Assembly (NCBI GenBank): GCA_964549785.1 | Contig: CAZJXA010000046.1 | Coordinates: 1-18,715 of the forward strand | Source: JBEIUO01 sp964549785 | GTDB taxonomy: Bacteria > Planctomycetota > Phycisphaerae > Phycisphaerales > UBA1924 | Length of the DNA stretch: 18,715 nucleotides | Direction: 5' to 3' | In this document: piece after piece, positions 8,901-13,152 of the stretch | How positions within the stretch are numbered: position 1 is the first letter of the stretch | How the letters are laid out: each line of letters opens with the position of its first letter | Program-made: the position numbers and the translations under genes | The notes under the pieces: model-generated | The model's input: the letters and a program-made list of their open reading frames with translations, nothing else | The model's database searches: none | What the model was told of the DNA's origin: nothing

Positions 8901-9448
8901 ACGGCGTGGTTGAGGAATTGACGGCCCCCGAACCCTTCGAGGTTCGCCCGCTGGATGAACTCCGCTTTGTGAACGCAGCCGACACCGCCGAGTTTGCGGC
9001 CAAGGCCGATCGGTTGCAGGGGGCCGTTTCGGCGACCGATTCGATTCTCAACGACGCGGCGAATCGCATCACGCTTCTCCGGCGCGCGGTCACTCAAACG
9101 GGCGGTGTGCCGATCGCGACGTTGGCGGAGGTCGAGGCCCTCCGCGTCCGCCTCGCCGCGATCCGTACCGACCTCAGTGGCGACGATGCCGCGGACCGCC
9201 GCCAGGAGCCCCGGCCGCCCTCGATCGCGGAGCGAGTCTACAGCGTGTACGGAGGGCTCGGCGACACCACGGCGGGGCATACTAAGACCCAAGTCGAGCA
9301 GTTTGAAATCGCCAGCGGGCAACTGGACACCCTGCTCGCGAGTCTTCGCACGCTGGTTGAAACCGATCTTGCCGCCCTTGAAGCCCGCTTCGATGCGGCG
9401 GGAGCCCGCTGGACGCCGGGCCGGTGGCCCGTATGGAAAAAGGAATAG
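5978..9448 (+). CDS. Secreted sortilin/VPS10-like Asp-box (BNR) propeller protein
   Basis: A 1156-residue exported protein. Residues 1-22 form a signal peptide or anchor (MLNFKVIAGVLIAAILSVAVAG, possible cut after AVA). Next is a Pro/Lys/Ala-rich linker of about 90 residues, then the family opening CIGPAIMSGRIGDIAVNP near residue 121. I count about eleven Asp-box-like turns between roughly 6430 and 8310, such as GVYRSKDAGGTW, NIYKSTDAGVTW, RIFRSDDRGDSW and LVHVTKDGGATW, which fits a large beta-propeller of the sortilin/VPS10 type often auto-named 'glycosyl hydrolase'. FGRGFYIVDDYSPL closes it; a beta domain and a helical tail follow. The ATG at 5978 is chosen over the in-frame GTG at 5954 because GGAGG lies 4 bases upstream of it. 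The family has no proven enzymatic activity that I know of; binding proteins or glycans outside the cell is an inference. Confidence 0.88.
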   Translation: MLNFKVIAGVLIAAILSVAVAGTKSRSEAAFQPEGQPDAKPESKSPPQPSAKTPVAAPPEKTAQGTETSVAKDAPVDANVADEPPGDTVEPKKSPLDVSPKPEGPLAKLDSTTFAAVSARCIGPAIMSGRIGDIAVNPTKTSEWYVAVSSGNVWKTVNAGTTFFPIFDGYGSYSIGCVTLDPNNPSTVWVGTGENNSQRSVGWGDGVYVSRDGGQSFTNVGLKESEHVGMITVDPRDSKTVFVAAMGPLWKSGGERGVYRSKDAGGTWERVLHISDDTGVSEVRMDPRNPDVMYATAYQRRRHVWTLINGGPESNIYKSTDAGVTWSKTDSGLPGVEKGRIGLAISPADPDTVYAIVEAAEGQSGVYRSTNAGGTWEKRSGYVSTSPQYYQELFADPHNKNRVYSMDTYLHMSDDGGSNWRSIEGGDKHVDNHALWIDPANTDHLIAGCDGGIYETFDLGRNWRHFENLPVMQFYRVAVDNAEPFYNVYGGTQDNSTLGGPSRTTDRLGIPNEDWFVVVGGDGFEPAIDPTDPNIVYGQWQHAGLVRFDRLTGESTDIKPREKVGEAPYVWHWDSPLLISPHSHTRLYFGADRIFRSDDRGDSWEAISPDLTRNLDRNTLKVMGKVQTIDAVAKHMSTSIFGNCVALSESRVREGLLYVGTDDGLVHVTKDGGATWRKIEALPVVPDMTYVSDVEAGWHEAETVFATFDNHKNGDFTPYVMQSGDAGETWRSIAGDLPANNTALTIAQDHVNPRLLFVGTEFGAYYTIDGGLKWVKISGLPTIAVRDIDIQRRENDLALATFGRGFYIVDDYSPLRLATDEILARPAAFFPVKPALAFIPRSRLGGGAGRGWSGASHYAAANPPHGATFTFSLKEKIMTLAERRKEAQGKEDAVYPALEQTRAEMLEQEPEIFVDVRFEGVSIRVVPAPRTAGVHRVVWDLRHSAVGPAEHSLPGGGGRLALPGSYTATLCRVIDGVVEELTAPEPFEVRPLDELRFVNAADTAEFAAKADRLQGAVSATDSILNDAANRITLLRRAVTQTGGVPIATLAEVEALRVRLAAIRTDLSGDDAADRRQEPRPPSIAERVYSVYGGLGDTTAGHTKTQVEQFEIASGQLDTLLASLRTLVETDLAALEARFDAAGARWTPGRWPVWKKE

Positions 9449-9690
9449 GCCGCGTTTCGAGGGCTTGGAACCCGGCATTCAGTCGTTCGTCACCGCGGTC
9501 AATCGAGAGTCGCGGCGGTTGCCCCTGCGCAGGGGCGTATCTCCGTCCATGAGAAAACGCGTGCGCATAAACGCCGATTTCATCCTGACATTATGTGCCC
9601 GGGCGATGGTTTGGCGTCGGGGCGATGAATGCCGCCCGCACCTCCCCCGCCTTTGCGACACCGAGATTTGAGCCGTGAAAGGGTTGTGCC
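9449..9690. other. Intergenic gap with a 16-bp perfect palindrome
   Basis: 242 bp without a credible gene. Position 9521-9536 reads GCCCCTGCGCAGGGGC, a perfect palindrome that could fold as a 6-bp stem with a GCGC loop. No T-tract follows, so it may be a weak terminator of the propeller gene or an operator for the downstream pair. A weaker 5-bp stem occurs around 9619-9637. I see no convincing -35/-10 pair. Confidence 0.4.
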
Positions 9691-10287
9691 GTGCCAAAAG
9701 ACCAGCGCCAAGCCGAGCGGTTCTATAAGGATGGAATCCACGCCACCGGTTGTACCACCATTATGCGGTCCGCGAACGACCTTTATCAGGCGTGGCGTAA
9801 CCTTGAGGACCTGCCCAGGTTCATCGACCATCTCCACTCGGTCGAGCAGATAAGCCCGACCGTCTCGCGCTGGGTCACCAAGGGCCCGTTCGGCCAGGAA
9901 GCGACCTGGGAGGCCGAGATAATCGACGATCGTCCCGGAGAGCGGATCGTTTGGCGGACACGTCCCGGGAGCAACGTCGAGAGTGCTGGGACCATCTCCT
10001 TTGACCCGCTCTCGCCCGACCGCGGAACCATTGTTCGCGTTTCGCTGGAATATCTGCCGCCCGGCGGCAAAGTCGTTGCGGCATTCGGCAAAATGACAGG
10101 CGACGATGCGCAGGGTCAGGTGCGTAACGCCCTGCATCGCTTTCGACAGGTGATGGAGACCGGCGAAGTGGCCGTCGTCAAAGGCCAGTCGGTCGGTGCG
10201 GGGAGAGATGATGGCGCGGGCGGCGACGATTCGGAACGCATGACTGATTCCGACGTCCGCGACGTTGCCGGAAAGGATGTTCAATGA
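9691..10287 (+). CDS. SRPBCC-fold (polyketide cyclase/dehydrase-like) protein
   Basis: A 198-residue soluble protein. The core fits the SRPBCC (START-like) ligand-binding fold. It opens with MRSANDLYQAWRNLEDLPRFIDHLHSVEQIS, the family's 'sp.evW..l.d.e.lp.f...v..V' start. Strands follow (TWEAEIIDDRPGERIVWRT, AGTISFDPL, GTIVRVSLEYLPPGG), and a long C-terminal helix (QVRNALHRFRQVMETGE) closes the cavity. After about residue 155 the tail is Gly/Asp-rich and probably disordered. The GTG at 9691 has AAAGGG 7 bases upstream, and an in-frame TGA at 9676-9678 excludes a longer start. Its stop overlaps the ATG of the alcohol dehydrogenase gene (ATGA), so the two are translationally coupled. The ligand is unknown; similar proteins often accompany stress genes. 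Confidence 0.86.
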   Translation: MPKDQRQAERFYKDGIHATGCTTIMRSANDLYQAWRNLEDLPRFIDHLHSVEQISPTVSRWVTKGPFGQEATWEAEIIDDRPGERIVWRTRPGSNVESAGTISFDPLSPDRGTIVRVSLEYLPPGGKVVAAFGKMTGDDAQGQVRNALHRFRQVMETGEVAVVKGQSVGAGRDDGAGGDDSERMTDSDVRDVAGKDVQ

Positions 10288-11486
10288 AAGCAGTATGCTG
10301 GCGCGGCACCAAGGACGTGAGGGTCGAGGAGGTCCCCGACCCCAAGATCATGAACCCGCGCGACGCCGTCGTCCGTGTGACGTCGACAGCCATCTGCGGT
10401 TCCGACCTTCACCTCTACAACAATGTGTTCAAGGGAATGAGAAAAGGCGACATCATCGGCCACGAGTTCATGGGCGAGGTCGTCGCGGTGGGCTCCGCGG
10501 TCAAGAACCTGAAAGAGGGCGATCGCGTGGTGGTGCCCTTTCATTTATCATGCGGTGCCTGCTTTTTCTGCAAAATGGGCGAGTGGTCGGCCTGCGATAA
10601 CACCAATCCCAACGCCGCTGAAATCGAGCCCGCGTTCGGCGGCCCCGTGCCCGGAATGTTCGGTTACACCCACATCACCGGCGGGTACGCCGGCGGACAG
10701 GCTGAGTACGTCCGCGTTCCTTTCGCGGACGTCGGTCCACTGAAAGTCCCCGCGGGGATCCCCGATGAGAAGGTTCTCTTTCTTTCTGACATCTTGCCCA
10801 CGGGTTGGTTCGGTGCCGAAAACTGCGGTGTTCGGCCCGGTGACACGGTGGCCGTGTGGGGATGCGGGCCGGTGGGTCTGCTCGCGATCCACAGTTTGTT
10901 CGTACAGGGCGCGGAGCGCGTCATCGCCATCGACTCGGTGCCGGAACGCCTTGAAAAAGCCCGCGCCTTCGGGGCCGAGACGATGAACTACGAGGCGGAA
11001 TCCATCTTTGAAGCGCTGCACGACGCGACCGGCGGACGTGGGCCCGACGCCTGCTTGGACGCTGTCGGCATGGAAGCCCACGGGCATGGTGTGATGGGCG
11101 CCATCGACCGCGTCAAGCAGGCCCTCAAAATCGAGAGTGATCGCCCGGCGGTGTTGCGTCAAATGATCCGCGTATGCCGTAAGGCGGGCACCATTTCTCT
11201 CATCGGAGCATACTCCGGGATGGTTGATACCTTCCCGATCGGCATTGCGTTCAACAAGGGTCTTAAGTTCCGGATGGGACAGACGCCGGTCCACCGCTAC
11301 AACCGGCTTTTGCTCGAAAAAATCATCGAAGGAACGCTACGCCCGGAGTCGATCATCTCGCACACCCTGCCGCTGGACCAAGCTCCCAAAGCCTATGAAA
11401 TCTTCGAGAAACAACAGGATGGATGTACGAAAGTCGTGTTCAAACCCGGCATGAACGGGCGCCAAGCCGCACCCGTCGACGCCTAA
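10284..11486 (+). CDS. Zinc-dependent alcohol dehydrogenase (formaldehyde-dehydrogenase-like)
   Basis: A 400-residue medium-chain dehydrogenase that oxidises an alcohol or aldehyde adduct using a nicotinamide cofactor. The GroES-like domain carries the catalytic zinc site, Cys38 (AICGSDLH), His60-Glu61 (GHEFMGEV) and probably Asp169 (FLSDILPTGW). It also carries the structural zinc site, Cys90, Cys93, Cys96 and Cys104. The Rossmann motif is GCGPVG (193-198). Asp217 at the end of the next strand (VIAIDSVPER) favours NAD over NADP. An insert near residues 256-284 (DAVGMEAHGH...IDRVKQALK) is typical of the glutathione-independent formaldehyde dehydrogenase branch. The ATG overlaps the SRPBCC stop by 4 bases. 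The stop lies 8 bp from the stop of the convergent ABC gene, with no clear terminator between them. The true substrate cannot be read from sequence. Confidence 0.93.
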   Translation: MKAVCWRGTKDVRVEEVPDPKIMNPRDAVVRVTSTAICGSDLHLYNNVFKGMRKGDIIGHEFMGEVVAVGSAVKNLKEGDRVVVPFHLSCGACFFCKMGEWSACDNTNPNAAEIEPAFGGPVPGMFGYTHITGGYAGGQAEYVRVPFADVGPLKVPAGIPDEKVLFLSDILPTGWFGAENCGVRPGDTVAVWGCGPVGLLAIHSLFVQGAERVIAIDSVPERLEKARAFGAETMNYEAESIFEALHDATGGRGPDACLDAVGMEAHGHGVMGAIDRVKQALKIESDRPAVLRQMIRVCRKAGTISLIGAYSGMVDTFPIGIAFNKGLKFRMGQTPVHRYNRLLLEKIIEGTLRPESIISHTLPLDQAPKAYEIFEKQQDGCTKVVFKPGMNGRQAAPVDA

Positions 11487-11494
11487 CCGCCTGG

Positions 11495-12235
11495 CTAACC
11501 GCGACGTCGATCAAACTCCACCACGCCGTCCTTGAGCCGTACCACCCTGCGGCAGCGCTCCGCGATGCTGTCGTCGTGGGTGACCATGATGATGGTCATG
11601 CCCTTGGCGTGCAAACCTTCGAAGAGTTCGAGGATTTGTTGCCCGGTCTTGGAATCGAGGTTGCCCGTGGGTTCGTCGGCCATGAGCACGACCGGATTGG
11701 TGACCAGCGCTCGCGCAATCGCCACTCGCTGCTGTTGACCGCCGGAGAGCTCGCGCGGCCGATGGTCCAGGCGGTCATCGAGCCCCACCAGCCCCAAAAT
11801 GGCGGATGACCGTGCCTCGCGCTCGGACTTTTTGAGCCCCTGGTAGAACAGCGGCACCGCGACGTTTTCAAGGATCGTGAGTTGCGGGATGAGGTTGAAC
11901 GCTTGGAAGACGAAGCCGATTTTCCGTCCCCGGTATTCGCTCAATTCGTCGTCGGGCATGCGGGCGACGTCTTTGCCATCGAGGAGGTATTCCCCGGCGG
12001 TGGGGCGGTCGAGGCATCCCAACACGTTCATCAACGTGCTCTTTCCGGAGCCGGACGAACCCATGATCGCGACGTACTCGCCGCGGGTGATCGTGACGTC
12101 GATCGTCTTGAGCGCCTCGACCATGATCGAGCCGTCGGGCTTGTAGTAGGTTTTGGAGAGGGCCCGCAGCTCGGCGACCGCGGCCAAGGGCAACGGAGAT
12201 GTCTCCGGGGCCGGGTCCGCGATGATCGCCGTCAC
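11495..12235 (-). CDS. MacB/LolD-type ABC transporter ATP-binding protein
   Basis: A 246-residue cytoplasmic ATPase subunit that powers a membrane permease. Complete motif set: Walker A GSSGSGKST (res 59-67), Q-loop Gln111 (FVFQAFNLIP), signature LSGGQQQR (163-170), Walker B VVLMADE (182-188), D-loop NLDS (192-195) and switch His220 (MVTHD). The string STLMNVLGCLDRPTAGEYLLDG is characteristic of the MacB/LolD/FtsE-like group, which moves lipoproteins, peptides or lipids across or out of the inner membrane. The start is the GTG at 12235, whose last two bases begin the TGA stop of the STAS gene (GTGA overlap). GGAAGAG lies about 8 bases upstream. The frame is open another 40 codons, but these lie inside the STAS gene and do not resemble the family. 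No permease is encoded in the window, so the partner is elsewhere or beyond reach. Confidence 0.93.
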   Translation of the reverse strand: MTAIIADPAPETSPLPLAAVAELRALSKTYYKPDGSIMVEALKTIDVTITRGEYVAIMGSSGSGKSTLMNVLGCLDRPTAGEYLLDGKDVARMPDDELSEYRGRKIGFVFQAFNLIPQLTILENVAVPLFYQGLKKSEREARSSAILGLVGLDDRLDHRPRELSGGQQQRVAIARALVTNPVVLMADEPTGNLDSKTGQQILELFEGLHAKGMTIIMVTHDDSIAERCRRVVRLKDGVVEFDRRRG

Positions 12236-12579
12236 TGCCCCGTCTCTTCCAGCTGAAGCCCAGCGAGGGCGGTCATGGGATCCGGGGCGAAGCGGAAAAT
12301 TTTGTCGAGGCCGGTGAGGCCGAAGATGGAACGAACCTCCTCGTGCACAGAGCATAGTTTGAGGGAGGCGTCCCGCTGCTTCATGACGTTGCGGAGCTTG
12401 ATTAACTGGGCGAGGTTGGACGAATTGACATAGGTGACGGCCGAGAAATTCAGAACGACGTGCGGCATCGGCTCGGCCAGTCGCTCGGCCCGCAGGGTGA
12501 TCGAGATCAACTCATCCGAGAGGACGGGTTCGTCGCTGAGTTCGCAGAGGACGATGTTTTCGGACCAATCGTTCGACAT
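12232..12579 (-). CDS. STAS-domain protein (anti-sigma factor antagonist-like)
   Basis: A 115-residue single STAS domain of the SpoIIAA/RsbV type. The block MPHVVLNFSAVTYVNSSNLAQLIKLRNVM (about res 38-66) matches the family's 'vvlDls.v.fiDSSglg.Ll....' Ser54 aligns with the serine phosphorylated by anti-sigma kinases; Asn52 replaces the usual Asp and Asn55 the usual Gly. A second block, KLCSVHEEVRSIFGLTGLDKIFRF (about 74-97), matches the C-terminal 'l.lv.....v...l...gl...f.i' pattern. GGAAA precedes the ATG by a few bases. The gene overlaps the ABC ATPase gene (GTGA), so both are made together. It could be a partner-switching regulator, or a structural partner of the ATPase as MlaB is for MlaF. 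No anti-sigma kinase or sigma factor gene is nearby. Confidence 0.85.
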   Translation of the reverse strand: MSNDWSENIVLCELSDEPVLSDELISITLRAERLAEPMPHVVLNFSAVTYVNSSNLAQLIKLRNVMKQRDASLKLCSVHEEVRSIFGLTGLDKIFRFAPDPMTALAGLQLEETGQ

Positions 12580-12653
12580 GGCGTTTCCAAGTGTACGGGC
12601 GTTCCCACCGCACCATACGCCCAGGGGACTGCCAAGTTCGCGACCCGGAACGG

Positions 12654-12682
12654 TTGCATTGCGGGTGGCTCCTTGGTATTCT
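12654..12682 (+). promoter_or_regulatory. Predicted sigma-70 promoter with extended -10
   Basis: TTGCAT (12654-12659), a 17-base spacer and TATTCT (12677-12682), with TG at 12674-12675 giving an extended -10. It lies 25 bp before the ATG at 12708 and fits a short leader carrying an AGGGGGAA ribosome site (12695-12702). The -35 matches consensus at only three positions. Confidence 0.45.
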
Positions 12683-12707
12683 GGCAGCCAACACAGGGGG
12701 AATCATT

Positions 12708-13133
12708 ATGGATGCGAAGGGCGTGGTGGGTGGTGTTGTCGTGGGCGTCGGAGCCCTCGTGATGGTCGGGTTGCGGATCCACCGCGCCGAGCTACGCTCC
12801 GAGAGGTACGACCGACAGAACATGCAGGCGGAGGCGGACTTTGCCGAATGGCAGCCACACATGTTACACCTGATGGCTCAGGCCCCGGATCAGAAGCGGA
12901 TCGGCGAGTACCTCGTGTGGGGGGTCAACGCTTTTCACGACGAGGTAGCCTCCGCGCAGAGTGGCAACAGCGGCACCGCGTACCGCGATGCCATGATCGA
13001 CCGAATCTTTGCCCACGCATACGGCGAGGGTCGTGAGGACATCCAGCGGTCTCTCACGAAGATGCGGACCTACGTGAAACTGTCTGACCAGGACACTTGG
13101 TGGGAGCTTCAGCCTCAACACGTTGGGAAATGA
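12708..13133 (+). CDS. Small single-pass membrane protein, unknown function
   Basis: A 141-residue protein. Residues about 5-22 (GVVGGVVVGVGALVMVGL) form one hydrophobic membrane segment without an obvious cleavage site. An Arg-rich stretch follows (RIHRAELRSERYDRQ), then a soluble helical domain with many aromatic and acidic residues (ADFAEWQPHMLHLM, YLVWGVNAFHDEV, RDAMIDRIFAHAYGEG). By the positive-inside rule the basic flank suggests the C-terminal domain faces the cytoplasm. I recognise no family. The ATG at 12708 has AGGGGGAA just upstream and a predicted promoter at 12654-12682; the frame is open to 12591, but the extra residues lie upstream of that promoter and look non-coding. It stands alone, divergent from the STAS-ABC pair and convergent with gyrA, with only 10 bp to the gyrA stop. 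Confidence 0.75.
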   Translation: MDAKGVVGGVVVGVGALVMVGLRIHRAELRSERYDRQNMQAEADFAEWQPHMLHLMAQAPDQKRIGEYLVWGVNAFHDEVASAQSGNSGTAYRDAMIDRIFAHAYGEGREDIQRSLTKMRTYVKLSDQDTWWELQPQHVGK

Positions 13134-13136
13134 CGG

Positions 13137-13152
13137 ACCGGTTTCAGCCGGT
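13137..13152. terminator. Hairpin spanning the gyrA stop between convergent genes
   Basis: ACCGG (13137-13141) and CCGGT (13148-13152) pair around a 6-base loop TTTCAG that contains the gyrA stop codon read on the minus strand. One further G-T pair may extend it. There is no T-tract on either side, so termination here would be weak. Confidence 0.3.
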
